A stretch of 64,000 bases of DNA from Caballeronia sp. INDeC2 (lineage in GTDB: Bacteria; Pseudomonadota; Gammaproteobacteria; Burkholderiales; Burkholderiaceae), in the NCBI RefSeq assembly GCF_023631325.1, contig NZ_JALQDG010000010.1:62001-126000 (forward strand). The letters are read 5' to 3'. The notes under the pieces were generated by a model that did not search any database, was not told the origin of the DNA, and was given only the letters and a program-made list of their open reading frames with translations. A program made the position numbers and the translations under genes. Below are positions 11,379-20,704 of this stretch, in pieces (position 1 is the stretch's first letter; the number at the start of each line of letters is the position of its first letter).

Positions 11379-12206
11379 GTGACACATCCGAACGAGCTGC
11401 CGCTGTCACCGCTTTCAGCGCTGCAATTCTATGCAACAGCGCCCTACCCTTGCAGTTATCTGGAAGGGCGCGTCGCGCGCTCGCAGGTCGCCACGCCGAG
11501 CCATCTGATCAACTCCGACGTCTACACCGAACTCGTCAAGGCCGGTTTCCGGCGTTCGGGCGTCTTCACCTATCGTCCGTATTGCGACGGCTGCCGCGCC
11601 TGCGTGCCGGTGCGCGTGCCGGTCGCGCGTTTCGTGCCGAACCGCTCGCAGCGGCGGGTGTGGAAGCAGCACGGCAATCTGGTGGCGAGCGTCGCGCCGC
11701 TGCATTACGACGAAGAACATTACGCGCTCTACATGCGCTATCAGTCGGCGCGGCATGCGGGCGGCGGCATGGATCGCGACAGCCGCGACCAGTACGAGCA
11801 GTTCCTGCTGCAGAGCAGGATCAATTCGCGTCTCGTCGAGTTCCGCGAGCCCGTCGATCCCGCGCAAGCGGACACGCCCGGCGTGCTGCGCATGATCAGC
11901 ATGATCGACATCCTCGGCGACGGGTTGTCGTCGGTCTACACGTTCTTCGAGCCGGACATGCCGAAGACGAGCTACGGCACCTTCAACATTCTCTGGCAGA
12001 TCGAGCAGGCGAAGAGCCTCGACCTGCCGCACGTCTATCTCGGCTACTGGATTCGCCAAAGCGAGAAGATGGCCTATAAGGCGAATTTCCGGCCGCTGGA
12101 AGGCCTGATCGATGGACGCTGGACGCTGCTCGATCCCGCGACCACGCAGTCCGCCGGCACGCTGCCGATGCCCGGGCGCATCCACGCTCCGGGCCAGCCG
12201 AAGTAG
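11379..12206 (+). CDS. bpt: Leucyltransferase Bpt (arginyl-tRNA--protein transferase family)
   Basis: A 275-residue homologue of eukaryotic ATE1. In bacteria Bpt transfers Leu to N-terminal Asp or Glu. The conserved cysteine cluster [13 protein letters not shown] lies near residue 70, and [19 protein letters not shown] near the C-terminus is the family signature. A GTG start at 11379 ([17 protein letters not shown]) fits the usual N-terminus; an ATG 54 bases upstream is possible. Together with aat this gives a full set of bacterial N-degron transferases. Confidence 0.93.
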   Translation: MTHPNELPLSPLSALQFYATAPYPCSYLEGRVARSQVATPSHLINSDVYTELVKAGFRRSGVFTYRPYCDGCRACVPVRVPVARFVPNRSQRRVWKQHGNLVASVAPLHYDEEHYALYMRYQSARHAGGGMDRDSRDQYEQFLLQSRINSRLVEFREPVDPAQADTPGVLRMISMIDILGDGLSSVYTFFEPDMPKTSYGTFNILWQIEQAKSLDLPHVYLGYWIRQSEKMAYKANFRPLEGLIDGRWTLLDPATTQSAGTLPMPGRIHAPGQPK

Positions 12207-12314
12207 CGGCCGAAGTAGCCGCCGAAGCAGCCCCGGCACAGCCCGACCGGCGCGCCGTCCAAAGCCGCTAAAATAGCGGTCTTAAAAAAATCCGCCGTCG
12301 CCGGCTTTCATTTC

Positions 12315-13337
12315 GTGTTCAGTTCCCTCTACCCGATCGCGCGTTCGCATCTCTTCAAGATGGACGCGGAAGACGCTCATCACCTGACGCTGCGCATGCT
12401 GGGCGCCGCCGGCCGCACCGGACTCGCCGGCATGCTCGCCAAACGCGGCCCCGATTCGCCCCGCACCGTCATGGGCATCACGTTCCGCAATCCGGTCGGC
12501 CTCGCGGCGGGGCTGGACAAGGACGGCGCGTGCATCGACGGGCTCGCCGCGCTCGGCTTCGGCTTCATCGAAGTGGGCACCGTGACGCCGCGCGCGCAGC
12601 CGGGCAATCCGCGTCCGCGCATCTTCCGGCTGCCGGAGGCGAACGCGCTCATCAACCGGATGGGCTTCAACAACCGCGGCGTCGATCAGTTCGTCGCCAA
12701 CGTGAAGGCGGCGCATTATCGCGGCGTGCTGGGGCTGAACATCGGCAAGAACGCCGATACGCCGATCGAGCGCGCCGCCGAGGACTACCTCTACTGCCTG
12801 GAGCGTGTCTATCCGTTCGCGAGCTACGTGACGATCAACATTTCGTCGCCGAACACGAAGAATCTGCGGCAGTTGCAGGGCGCGGGTGAGCTCGATTCGC
12901 TGCTGGGCGCGCTGAAGGAGAAGCAGGCGCGCCTGTCCGACCTGCACGGCAAGCTGGTGCCGCTCGCGCTAAAGATCGCACCCGATCTCGACGACGAGCA
13001 AATCAAGTCGATCGCCGGCACGTTGCTCGCGCACAAGATCGACGGCGTGATCGCGACGAACACGACGCTCTCGCGCACCGCCGTAACGGGCATGAAGCAC
13101 GGCGACGAAGCCGGCGGCCTCTCGGGTCGGCCGGTCTTCGACGCATCGAACGAGGTGATCCGCAAGCTGCGCGCGGAAGTCGGAACGGATGTCCCGATCA
13201 TCGGCGTGGGCGGGATTTTCTCGGGCGAGGACGCGCGCGCGAAGCTCGCGGCGGGCGCGTCGCTCGTGCAGATCTATACGGGGCTGATTTATCGCGGTCC
13301 GGCGCTCGTCCGGGAATGCGTCGAAGCGCTCGCGTGA
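12315..13337 (+). CDS. pyrD: Dihydroorotate dehydrogenase (quinone)
   Basis: A 340-residue class 2 dihydroorotate dehydrogenase of the inner membrane, which oxidises dihydroorotate to orotate and passes electrons to quinone (pyrimidine synthesis). The N-terminal helix typical of class 2 is present ([18 protein letters not shown]). FMN- and substrate-binding motifs include [24 protein letters not shown] with the catalytic Ser, and [11 protein letters not shown]. It begins with GTG. It lies 108 bases after bpt, a common neighbour in Burkholderia. Confidence 0.97.
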   Translation: MFSSLYPIARSHLFKMDAEDAHHLTLRMLGAAGRTGLAGMLAKRGPDSPRTVMGITFRNPVGLAAGLDKDGACIDGLAALGFGFIEVGTVTPRAQPGNPRPRIFRLPEANALINRMGFNNRGVDQFVANVKAAHYRGVLGLNIGKNADTPIERAAEDYLYCLERVYPFASYVTINISSPNTKNLRQLQGAGELDSLLGALKEKQARLSDLHGKLVPLALKIAPDLDDEQIKSIAGTLLAHKIDGVIATNTTLSRTAVTGMKHGDEAGGLSGRPVFDASNEVIRKLRAEVGTDVPIIGVGGIFSGEDARAKLAAGASLVQIYTGLIYRGPALVRECVEALA

Positions 13338-13451
13338 CTGAGCCGATCCCGCATATAGACATGAGCAAACGATATTACGCGCCGATTGCATTCTCACTAT
13401 GATCGCCGCATCTAAAAAAGACGCTGTGCCCATCAAGAGGAAAACAACACG

Positions 13452-14252
13452 ATGAAACTGTCCACGCTAAAGAAGCTCGTCGCCGTCAGCCTGATCGGCG
13501 CGGCATTCACCGCCGTCACCACCGCCGCGCACGCCGACGATCTGCTCGATCAGGTCAAGCAGCGCGGCACGCTGCGCGTCGGCCTGGAAGGCACGTTCCC
13601 GCCGTTCAACTCGAAAGCGCCGAACGGCGAACTGGTCGGCTTCGACGTCGATATCGCCAAGGCCGTCGCAGCCAAGCTCGGCGTGAAGCCCGAGTTCGTC
13701 ACGACCGAATGGAGCGGCATCATCGCGGGCCTGCAAGCGGGCAAGTTCGACGTGATCGTGAACCAGGTCGGCATCACCGATGCGCGCAAGGCCACGCTCG
13801 ATTTTTCGCCGGCATACACGTATTCGAACGCGCAGCTGATCCAGCGTTCGGACGACAAGCGCGAGTTCAAGACGCTCGACGAACTGAAGGGCAAGAAGCT
13901 CGGCGTCGGTCTCGGCACGAACTACATGGACATGGCGAAGTCGGTGCCGGGCATCGACGTGAAGACGTATCCGGGCGCGCCGGAGTATCTGCGCGACCTC
14001 GCCGCCGGCCGTCTCGACGCGGCGCTCAACGACCGCCTGATGCTCGCGTATCTGCTGAAGAATTCGCAGTTGCCGCTGCGCACGGGCGCGAACGTCGGCG
14101 CGGGCAATCCGTCGGGCATTCCGTTCAAGAAGGGCAATCCGAAATTCGCGAAGGCGATCGACGACGCGATGACCCAGCTCGAAGCGGACGGCACCTTCAC
14201 GAAGATTTCGGACAAGTGGTTTGGCATCGACGTGACGAAGCCCGCGAAGTAA
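13452..14252 (+). CDS. Amino-acid ABC transporter periplasmic binding protein
   Basis: A 266-residue solute-binding protein family 3 member. The signal peptide covers about residues 1-28 and ends AAHADD. The mature part has QRGTLRVGLEGTFPPFNS, GFDVDIAKAVAAKLG and EWSGIIAGLQAGKFD, as in cystine and polar amino-acid binders (FliY/TcyA type). A GAGGA ribosome site sits nine bases before the ATG. The permease gene follows after a terminator-like hairpin. The ligand is not determinable; cystine or a related amino acid is the likeliest guess. Confidence 0.9.
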   Translation: MKLSTLKKLVAVSLIGAAFTAVTTAAHADDLLDQVKQRGTLRVGLEGTFPPFNSKAPNGELVGFDVDIAKAVAAKLGVKPEFVTTEWSGIIAGLQAGKFDVIVNQVGITDARKATLDFSPAYTYSNAQLIQRSDDKREFKTLDELKGKKLGVGLGTNYMDMAKSVPGIDVKTYPGAPEYLRDLAAGRLDAALNDRLMLAYLLKNSQLPLRTGANVGAGNPSGIPFKKGNPKFAKAIDDAMTQLEADGTFTKISDKWFGIDVTKPAK

Positions 14253-14273
14253 GTCAGCGCTTTCAGCGCTTCA

Positions 14274-14312
14274 GGGCGGCATCGTTCGACGGTGCCGCCC
14301 TTCGCTTTTTTC
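14274..14312 (+). terminator. Hairpin between binding protein and permease genes
   Basis: GGGCGGCA (14274-14281) pairs with TGCCGCCC (14293-14300), followed by TTCGCTTTTTT. A partial terminator here would make the binding protein in excess over the permease, as in many ABC operons. Confidence 0.7.
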
Positions 14313-14377
14313 TCGCCGGTTTATGATGTGCCGAATTTTTCGATTCGCCACGCCGGCACTTTCACGCTCCCCCGTCC

Positions 14378-15037
14378 ATGTCCACGACATCCCTGCTCGT
14401 TCAATCGGCGCCCGTTTTGGCGCAAGGCGCGCTACTGACGATCAAGTTCGCGCTCTACTCGATGTTCTTCGGCCTCATCGCGGCCGTCGTGCTGGCGTTG
14501 ATGGGCATTAGCCAGAATCGCGCACTCGTCGCGATCGGGCGCGTCTACGTGAGCGTAATGCGCGGCACGCCGCTGCTCGTGCAGATTTTCGTCATCTACT
14601 ATGGCCTGCCGAGTCTCGGCATCTCGCTCGAACCGACGCCCGCGGGCGTGATCGCGCTGTCGGCGAACGTCGCGGCGTATCTCTCGGAAAGCATGCGCGG
14701 CGCGATTCTCGGCATCCACGCCGGACAGTGGCTCGCGGCCTATAGCCTCGGGCTCTCGCGCGCGCAGACGCTGCGCTACGTGATCGGGCCGCAGGCGCTG
14801 CGCATCGCGGTGCCCAGCTTGTCGAACAGTCTCATCAGTCTGATCAAGGACACGTCGCTCGTCTCGGTGATCACCGTCACCGAGTTGCTGCGCAGCGCGC
14901 AGGAAGTGATCGCGGCGACCTATCAGCCGCTGCCGCTCTATCTCGCGGCGGCGTTCGTCTACTGGATTCTGTGCAGCGTGCTCGAATTCGTGCAGCGGAT
15001 TTTCGAGCGGCGTCTCGCGCTGCCGGGACGACATTAA
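14378..15037 (+). CDS. Amino-acid ABC transporter permease
   Basis: A 219-residue inner-membrane protein of the HisM/YecS family with about five hydrophobic segments. The cytoplasmic loop that contacts the ATPase is seen in SLGLSRAQTLRYVIGPQA (an EAA-type loop). RGTPLLVQIFVIYYGLP is characteristic of polar amino-acid permeases. It belongs with the binding protein upstream. No ATPase gene follows: a terminator comes directly after the stop and the next gene is on the other strand. Confidence 0.92.
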   Translation: MSTTSLLVQSAPVLAQGALLTIKFALYSMFFGLIAAVVLALMGISQNRALVAIGRVYVSVMRGTPLLVQIFVIYYGLPSLGISLEPTPAGVIALSANVAAYLSESMRGAILGIHAGQWLAAYSLGLSRAQTLRYVIGPQALRIAVPSLSNSLISLIKDTSLVSVITVTELLRSAQEVIAATYQPLPLYLAAAFVYWILCSVLEFVQRIFERRLALPGRH

Positions 15038-15038
15038 G

Positions 15039-15064
15039 AAAAAGCCGCTGAAAAGCGGCTTTTT
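15039..15064. terminator. Bidirectional terminator
   Basis: An 11-bp perfect stem AAAAAGCCGCT / AGCGGCTTTTT with a GAAA loop (15050-15053). It serves the permease gene and the convergent oxidoreductase gene. Confidence 0.9.
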
Positions 15065-15068
15065 CGTA

Positions 15069-16073
15069 TCAGTCCGTCTCGAAGGGAAAGCGCAGCTTCA
15101 GATCGCGGCGCGCGGCGTCGATGATCGCGATCATGCGCATGGACATCGCGTGCGGCATCACCGGGCTTTCGGTTTCGCCCGCGCGCAATAGCTCGCAAAA
15201 ATGCGCGGTTTCGTAGTTCAGGCCGCCGCCGGCGAAAGGCTCGTCGAGCTCGACCTTGCGTCCGTCCGTGTAAGCGATCGTCGCGCGCGCCGGATTCCAC
15301 CAATTCTCGTGGATGGTCACCGTGCCGAGCGTGCCGCCGATGAGCGCATCGCCGCGGCCTTGCAGATCGAGCCCGCAGAACAATTGCGCGATGCCGCGTT
15401 CGTGCCGCACGTTCAGGCTCGCGAACACGTCTACGCCGGTCGCCCCGATCCGCCCGATCGTCTGCACGTCGAGCGCCTCGCCTAGCCAGTCGACCGCCAG
15501 AAACGCCTCGTAGATGCCGATGTCGAGCAGCGCGCCGCCGCCCGCTTCGAGCGAGAACGACGGATGATCGAGCGGCACGTTCGCCATCGAGCAACCCGCG
15601 CGCACGAGCCCGATTTCGCCGATCGGATCGCGCTCCAGATGCTCGCGAATGCGGCGATACAGCGGATAAAACGGCGGCTTCATCGCTTCCATGAAAAGCA
15701 GCTTCGCCGCGCGCGCCGCGTCGATCATGCGCTGCAGATCGCGCGCGTTCACGGCGGCGGGTTTTTCGCACAGCACGGGCTTGCCCGCCGCGAAAGCGCG
15801 CAACGCGTAATCCGGATGGCTGTCCTGCAAGGTCGCGATGTAGAGCGCATCGACGTGTTCGAGCATTGCGTCGAAGTCGTCGAAGGCGCGCGCATCGAAT
15901 GCGTCAGCGAGCGAGCGCGCCGGTTCGGGACGGCGCGACCAGACGCCCGCGAGCCGCGCGTCCTTCACATGCGTGAGGCTGTCGGCGAAGCGCCGCGCGA
16001 TGCGTCCCGCGCCGACGGTGCCCCAGCGTATCGTTGTTGCGTCGATGTTCGTGTCGGTCAATCCTGCCTCCAT
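15069..16073 (-). CDS. Gfo/Idh/MocA family oxidoreductase
   Basis: A 334-residue NAD(P)-dependent dehydrogenase. The Rossmann fold begins at about residue 17 with WGTVGAGRIARRF, and the family EKP motif appears in VLCEKPAAVN near residue 103, carrying the catalytic Lys. The C-terminal substrate domain includes GGGALLDIGIYEAF. Such enzymes oxidise sugars, inositols or trans-dihydrodiols; the substrate is unknown here. It stands alone between convergent and co-directional neighbours, with a terminator on each side. Confidence 0.88.
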   Translation of the reverse strand: MEAGLTDTNIDATTIRWGTVGAGRIARRFADSLTHVKDARLAGVWSRRPEPARSLADAFDARAFDDFDAMLEHVDALYIATLQDSHPDYALRAFAAGKPVLCEKPAAVNARDLQRMIDAARAAKLLFMEAMKPPFYPLYRRIREHLERDPIGEIGLVRAGCSMANVPLDHPSFSLEAGGGALLDIGIYEAFLAVDWLGEALDVQTIGRIGATGVDVFASLNVRHERGIAQLFCGLDLQGRGDALIGGTLGTVTIHENWWNPARATIAYTDGRKVELDEPFAGGGLNYETAHFCELLRAGETESPVMPHAMSMRMIAIIDAARRDLKLRFPFETD

Positions 16074-16146
16074 GCGCCATGTTCGTCGTGCGACGCATTG
16101 TGCCTGATTGCGTCGGATGGCGAATTCGCGCGGGGCGCGCAGACGG

Positions 16147-16171
16147 CAAAAAGCCGGGACATGTCCCGGCT
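16147..16171 (-). terminator. Terminator of the GntR-family gene
   Basis: A perfect 10-bp palindromic stem AGCCGGGACA / TGTCCCGGCT (16152-16171), followed on the minus strand by five T. It lies about 48 bases past the regulator's stop codon. Confidence 0.82.
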
Positions 16172-16218
16172 CCGTGCTTGAGGCTCGATAATCGTCGACT
16201 AACGCGCTTCCGAAGACG

Positions 16219-16971
16219 TCACACTCCCGCGGACGCGTTCACGTTCGGCGCGGCGGGCTGGCTGTTCACGCGTTCCAGCGAGAACGCGCGGCCCACTTCT
16301 TCCGCGGCCAGATCGACGAGCGCGCGCGTCGCGGATTCGGCGGCGGCGGAATCCTTCGCCTCGATCGCCTCGACGACGCTCTTCTGCGCCGCGAGCGTCG
16401 CCTCGCGCACGGATTCGATGCCGTCGACGATCGGATTGACCGTCACCAGCGCGCCGCGCACGATCGCCGTCATCTGGCGAAAGAACTGGTTGCCGCTCGC
16501 CGCGACGATGCGCGTGTGCAGCACCTCGTCGGCCGCCTGGTACTCCGGCTCGCCGACTTGCAGGCGCGAGAGCGCGTCGAACGCGTCGCGGATGCCGGCG
16601 ATCTCGTCGGGCGTCGCGCGCACCGCGGCCAGCGCTGCCGCGCGCGGCTCGATGAGCATGCGGAATTCGATTACATCGCGAAGAAAAGTCTGATCCGGCT
16701 TGGCGCGAAATCTCCAGCTCACCACGTCCTCGTCGATGAGACGCCAGTCGCTCATCGGACGAATACGTGTGCCCGTTTTCGGCCGCACGTCCAGCATGTG
16801 GCGCGCGAGCAGCATCGAGAGCGCCTCGCGCATGACGGTGCGGCTCACGTCGAACTCCTTCGAGAGGATGTCCTGCGGTGGCAGTATCGCGCCATATTTT
16901 TGCTCGACGATGCCGGAGACCAGTCCGTCCATGACCTTCGCCACCAGCGATCGCTCTTTGTTGTCATCCAT
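16219..16971 (-). CDS. GntR-family regulator, FadR subfamily with FCD domain
   Basis: A 250-residue repressor. The N-terminal winged helix (about residues 10-78) contains LPPQDILSKEFDVSRTVMREAL. The C-terminal FCD ligand domain spans about 95-225 with DVIEFRMLIEPRAAALAA and EVLHTRIVAASGN; these acidic and His positions usually bind a metal that holds a carboxylate ligand. The ATG at 16971 follows a strong GGGGAGAA ribosome site; a longer frame upstream is rejected. Relatives control sugar-acid or galactonate catabolism, but no such operon is adjacent, so its target is open. Confidence 0.88.
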   Translation of the reverse strand: MDDNKERSLVAKVMDGLVSGIVEQKYGAILPPQDILSKEFDVSRTVMREALSMLLARHMLDVRPKTGTRIRPMSDWRLIDEDVVSWRFRAKPDQTFLRDVIEFRMLIEPRAAALAAVRATPDEIAGIRDAFDALSRLQVGEPEYQAADEVLHTRIVAASGNQFFRQMTAIVRGALVTVNPIVDGIESVREATLAAQKSVVEAIEAKDSAAAESATRALVDLAAEEVGRAFSLERVNSQPAAPNVNASAGV

Positions 16972-17454
16972 CTCGCTTCTCCCCTTCTCGCCTGTTCCGT
17001 AGCCGTATGTATGAGCGCATCGCTTTCGCCGTTCCCGGGCTGCGAAAGGCACGACGAGTTCCCGACAGGTCCATTCGTCGTGCTAGATACGTTGCGTCTT
17101 CGTTGCTTCGAATGCCAGTTGGGAAATTCCTGACAGGGTAATCCCTCTGACCTCGATATCGATATTTCGTTTTTTTCTTTCTTCCGCTTTCGCGTGCGTC
17201 TGCTGCGCTCGCGCCGCGCGCGCGCAGGCATTCATCAGGGAAACTGAAGAATGGCGGCGTCGCAGCGCGGTGTGTGCGTTTTTTTCGGCCCTTTTCTCCT
17301 CGGACCGATCATGCACTCATTTGAGCAAGCATCTCGTAGGCGTTCTGTGCGAACGCGAACGGAAGGCCGCTGGCATGGTCCTTTTGTATGATCGGACGGT
17401 ATGGACGAAAGTACCGTGGCACGGCGCAAGCGCGGGGATTTGTCAGCGCTATGC
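16972..17454. other. Intergenic region without a supported gene
   Basis: Holds the leader of the GntR-family gene (start at 16971). Short open frames here have no family features. ACGGTA (17396-17401) and TACCGT (17412-17417) form a weak inverted repeat just past the end of the glycosyltransferase gene. Two T-rich stretches (about 17168-17183 and 17280-17286) are present. No promoter could be assigned with confidence. Confidence 0.6.
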
Positions 17455-18606
17455 TTAAATCGCGCCATCTGTCGTCCGGGGCCGTCGCGCATGGAGCGCG
17501 ATCTGCCGGCGGGTCATCGCTTCACGCTCCGCGAACGTGTGCTGATAGATCGCCATGTACTCACTACACACTCTTTCGACCGAGTGTTGCTGCAAGTTCT
17601 GCCTCGCGCGCGCCGCGAGTTGGCCGCGTGCCTGCCGGTCGAGCAGGAGCCAGCGCAGTTTCGCCGCCGCCTGTTCGATATCGCCCGCGGGCACGAGCAC
17701 GCCCGCCGCGCCGTCGTCGAGCAGTTCGGGAATGCCGCCCACGCGCGTCGCGACGATCGCGCAGCCGGCCTCGCGCGCCTCGGCGATCACGAGCGGCGCC
17801 GGATCCTCGCGCGACAGCAGCGCGAAGATATCCGCGCCCGCGAGATACGGCCGCGCATCTGCGACGAAGCCGGCGAAGTGCGTGAGCTCCGCAATGCCGA
17901 GTTCGGCCGCGAGCGCTTCCATCGACGCGCGATCGGGGCCATCGCCGACGAGATACAGATGCGGCTCGGCCATGAACTCCCGCTCGCTCGCGGACTGCTC
18001 GCGCACGCGCGCGAACGCCTGCAGAAGGTCCGCGATGCCTTTCCTCCGATACATGCCCGCCACGCATACGATGTTCGGATGCCTCAGCCTCACCGGCCTC
18101 GCGGCGGGCCGGGTGACGAGCCGCGGCGCGCCGACGGCGCCGTTGAGCACGACCGACATGCGCGCGGGATCGATGCCGCGCGCCTCCAGATCCAGTGCGA
18201 GCGCGCGGCTCACGGCCACCATGCGATCGCCCGCGCGCACGAGCGATGCGCTTTTCTGCAGTTCATGATGAACCGTGGTCACGAGCGCGAAACGGCGCCG
18301 CATGCTGCCGAAACGCGAAATGAGCGCGCCGGTCATCATGTGCGCGTGAACGACGTCGGGATCGAAACGATCGATGAGACGATTGAAGCCCGCGATCATA
18401 GAAGGCACGCGCCACGGCTGCCGCGATTGCTGCAAGGGAATATGCAGGATGCCGTGACGGCGCAAGAGCGGCTCGAATCCGCCGCCGGACGATGCGACCA
18501 CGACGTCCTGACCCAGGCGCGCCTGCATGCAGGCGAGATCGACCATCATGTTGACGCTGCCGTTGCCGATCGTCTGCGCGTGGTTGGCGAGATGGACTAT
18601 TCGCAT
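17455..18606 (-). CDS. GT4-family glycosyltransferase
   Basis: A 383-residue cytoplasmic GT-B enzyme using a nucleotide-sugar donor. The N-terminal Gly-rich loop GNGSVNMMVDLA and DPDVVHAHMMTG fit the acceptor domain. The C-terminal domain has YLVGDGPDRASMEALA and the donor-site region REDPAPLVIAEA followed by GCAIVATRVGGIPELL. The usual EX7E pair reads as D-x7-E next to a Glu. It stands alone, with no other polysaccharide genes within 3 kb, so its product (exopolysaccharide, lipid A or O-antigen) cannot be told. Confidence 0.87.
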   Translation of the reverse strand: MRIVHLANHAQTIGNGSVNMMVDLACMQARLGQDVVVASSGGGFEPLLRRHGILHIPLQQSRQPWRVPSMIAGFNRLIDRFDPDVVHAHMMTGALISRFGSMRRRFALVTTVHHELQKSASLVRAGDRMVAVSRALALDLEARGIDPARMSVVLNGAVGAPRLVTRPAARPVRLRHPNIVCVAGMYRRKGIADLLQAFARVREQSASEREFMAEPHLYLVGDGPDRASMEALAAELGIAELTHFAGFVADARPYLAGADIFALLSREDPAPLVIAEAREAGCAIVATRVGGIPELLDDGAAGVLVPAGDIEQAAAKLRWLLLDRQARGQLAARARQNLQQHSVERVCSEYMAIYQHTFAEREAMTRRQIALHARRPRTTDGAI

Positions 18607-18783
18607 GAGATAGGCTTGTTCTTTTACGCTCGCCGGTACGTGCCGGCGGCGTCGATCTTATTGTTCGAGGACGCGCTTCGTTATTGCGTCGTTCTTGCGT
18701 CGTTCTTGCCTCGATGCCCCGACGGTCCATTCCTCCGTGTCGCTGATTGCTGTATCGCGCATGCAGCGCGCTTCTGGAAGCGC

Positions 18784-19299
18784 TTATAGCAATTCGTACG
18801 TGGTGGCGTTATCACTTGGCACGAACTGCGGCTCGCGCGGCGGCCGGCTCTTTCTCGTCAGACCGATGAAGGGCATGCCATGCTCGAGAAACGGGCCTTC
18901 GGTCTTGCGAAAGCCGAACGCCTCATAAAAGCCGCGCAGGCTGACGGGCGCGCTCAGGCGCACCCCGCGGCCGGGCCAGCGCTCGGCGGTCACCGCGAGC
19001 ACGCGTTCGATCAGCGCGTGCGCGGTGCCGTCGCCGCGGCGCAGCGGGCTCGTCAAGATCTTGTCCACCACGACCTCCGGATCTTCCGCATCGCCTTCGT
19101 GAATGCGTGCATAGGCGAGCACGGGCATCGAACGGCTCATGTCTTCGGCGGCGAACACATGGATGCCGGTTTCGTCGCGGCCATCCGGATCGAGATGGAC
19201 GTGCGACTGTTCGACGACGAACACCGCACTGCGCGCGCGCAAAATCAAATAAAGCTCACGCGCAGTGAGTTGTTCGAAATCCAGGGTTTTCCAGTTCAT
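18784..19299 (-). CDS. ElaA-like GNAT acetyltransferase
   Basis: A 171-residue member of the ElaA branch of GNAT N-acetyltransferases. Recognised by LYLILRARSAVFVVEQ near the N-terminus, the acceptor region DGRDETGIHVFA, the acetyl-CoA loop in TSPLRRGDGTAHALIERVL, and FYEAFGFRKTEGPFLEHGMPFIGL at the end. The acceptor substrate of ElaA is not known. A separate transcription unit, with 177 bases to the glycosyltransferase downstream. Confidence 0.88.
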   Translation of the reverse strand: MNWKTLDFEQLTARELYLILRARSAVFVVEQSHVHLDPDGRDETGIHVFAAEDMSRSMPVLAYARIHEGDAEDPEVVVDKILTSPLRRGDGTAHALIERVLAVTAERWPGRGVRLSAPVSLRGFYEAFGFRKTEGPFLEHGMPFIGLTRKSRPPREPQFVPSDNATTYELL

Positions 19300-19675
19300 C
19301 GATTATCTCCATGCTTTACCGGCAATAACCGGCGTTGCGACGATTGAACGTTACGTGCCGACCCGCCTGAAATCAGTGCGCCATCGCACCGACCCAGGCC
19401 TCGCGCGCCTTTCAAATAAGCTCGACCACACGCAAGAAGGCGTCCCGGGGAAAAGACGCCTGCCCGACGACCGAAACGACCACGCGACAGCCCTTCGATG
19501 GGGGCCGCCGCGCGCGTACGCATGACGTCGATAGCGCTCGCGTAATACGGCACCTTCATGGGAAAATCACAATGCATACCGCCATCGAACGCGACAGAGA
19601 CGCACAACGAAAAGGACACTCGCTCGCACGCGCACGCGGTATCGAACGCCGGCCCTCCCGGCCCGAGGTTTCAGC
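19300..19675. other. Divergent intergenic region
   Basis: A 376-base region between the divergent elaA-like and DUF1839 genes. Both promoters must lie here, but no convincing -35/-10 pair was found. The DUF1839 ribosome site GAGG lies about eight bases before its ATG. No RNA gene or repeat was recognised. Confidence 0.5.
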
Positions 19676-20704
19676 ATGAGCGCGTTCCATACGAGCGGTG
19701 TGACGGATTCAGGCGCAAGTCGTTCCCGCGTCGTGTCGCTCGATCCTTTGCGCATGCGCGCGCGGCGTCATCATGCGCATGCGCTGCATCGCGGCGAGCG
19801 CATCTGGCGCGAAGCTGTCGCGCCCGTCGATCTATGGATTGAAATCCTGCACGGCAATGGGCTCGAACCGCGCGCCGCGCTCGCGTTCACCGTCGCTCAG
19901 GACTTCGAAGCCGATCAGTTCACGCTCGGCAAACTGCCGCTCGACGACATCGAAAAGCTTTACGGCCTGCAAGTGCAAGAGCTTTCCGTGTTCGATTCGC
20001 TCGAAGAGCGCGCGCTCGTGCAGACGCGCCGCGCGAACATCGTGCTCGTCGAAGTGGATGCGTTCTTTCTGCCCGACATGCGCTCGGTTTCATATCACCG
20101 CGAGCACGCGAAGACGACCATCGGGATCGATGTGATCGATCCCGATGCGCGGCGTCTCGGCTACTTTCATCACACGGGTTATCACCTTCTCGACGGCGAC
20201 GATTACGACGGCGTTTTATGTGCGCACGTCACGCCGCAGCCGGCGCTCTTTCCGCACGTCGAATTCGTCAAGCGTGTGCGGGATGCGGTGTCGGGCACGC
20301 CGCTCGCCGAAGTGTCGGCCGATGCGCTGTGCGCGCATCTGTTGCGCCGCCCGATGCATAACCCCATCACGCGTTGGCGCGCGGCTTTTCCCGAGCATGT
20401 CGATACGATGATCGCGCGCGGCGAATCGTATGCGCGTCTCTATGCGTTCAACGTGATGAGGCAGCTCGGCGCGAACTTCGAACTGCTCGCGCATTATCTG
20501 CAATGGATGCGCGAGCAAGGCTTCGATATTCCCGTTCAGACGCATGCGGGCGCGCGCAAGATCGCGAGCGAAACGATGGTCATGCAATGCCGCCTCGCGC
20601 GTGCGCTTTCGCGTGGGCGTCACGACTCTTGCGATGCATCGTTCGACGCCATCGAAGACGCGTATGAACGCGTCATTCCTCCTCTTGCGAATATCGTGTG
20701 CTGA
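19676..20704 (+). CDS. DUF1839 family protein
   Basis: A 342-residue soluble protein with no signal peptide. The middle part matches the DUF1839 pattern as I remember it: HALHRGERIWREAVAPVDLW, AALAFTVAQDFEADQFT, LYGLQVQELSVFDSLEE, VLVEVDAFFLPD, HAKTTIGIDVIDPDARRLGY, then FHHTGYHLLDGDDY. The many conserved Asp, Glu and His positions suggest a metal-dependent or transferase-like active site (inference). In rhizobia and Burkholderia such genes sit beside seryl-tRNA-synthetase-like amino acid:[carrier protein] ligases and carrier proteins; none is present here. The start is set by a GAGG site. The function is unknown. Confidence 0.75.
   Translation: MSAFHTSGVTDSGASRSRVVSLDPLRMRARRHHAHALHRGERIWREAVAPVDLWIEILHGNGLEPRAALAFTVAQDFEADQFTLGKLPLDDIEKLYGLQVQELSVFDSLEERALVQTRRANIVLVEVDAFFLPDMRSVSYHREHAKTTIGIDVIDPDARRLGYFHHTGYHLLDGDDYDGVLCAHVTPQPALFPHVEFVKRVRDAVSGTPLAEVSADALCAHLLRRPMHNPITRWRAAFPEHVDTMIARGESYARLYAFNVMRQLGANFELLAHYLQWMREQGFDIPVQTHAGARKIASETMVMQCRLARALSRGRHDSCDASFDAIEDAYERVIPPLANIVC

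Noticed and set aside
17370..17400. Sigma-54 promoter (TGGCATG with TTTTG)
   Set aside because: The essential GC of the -12 element is missing and the position is inside an intergenic region with no downstream plus-strand gene.
17235..17492. 85-residue minus-strand frame downstream of the glycosyltransferase gene
   Set aside because: Overlaps the end of the glycosyltransferase gene, is Arg-rich and has no family features.
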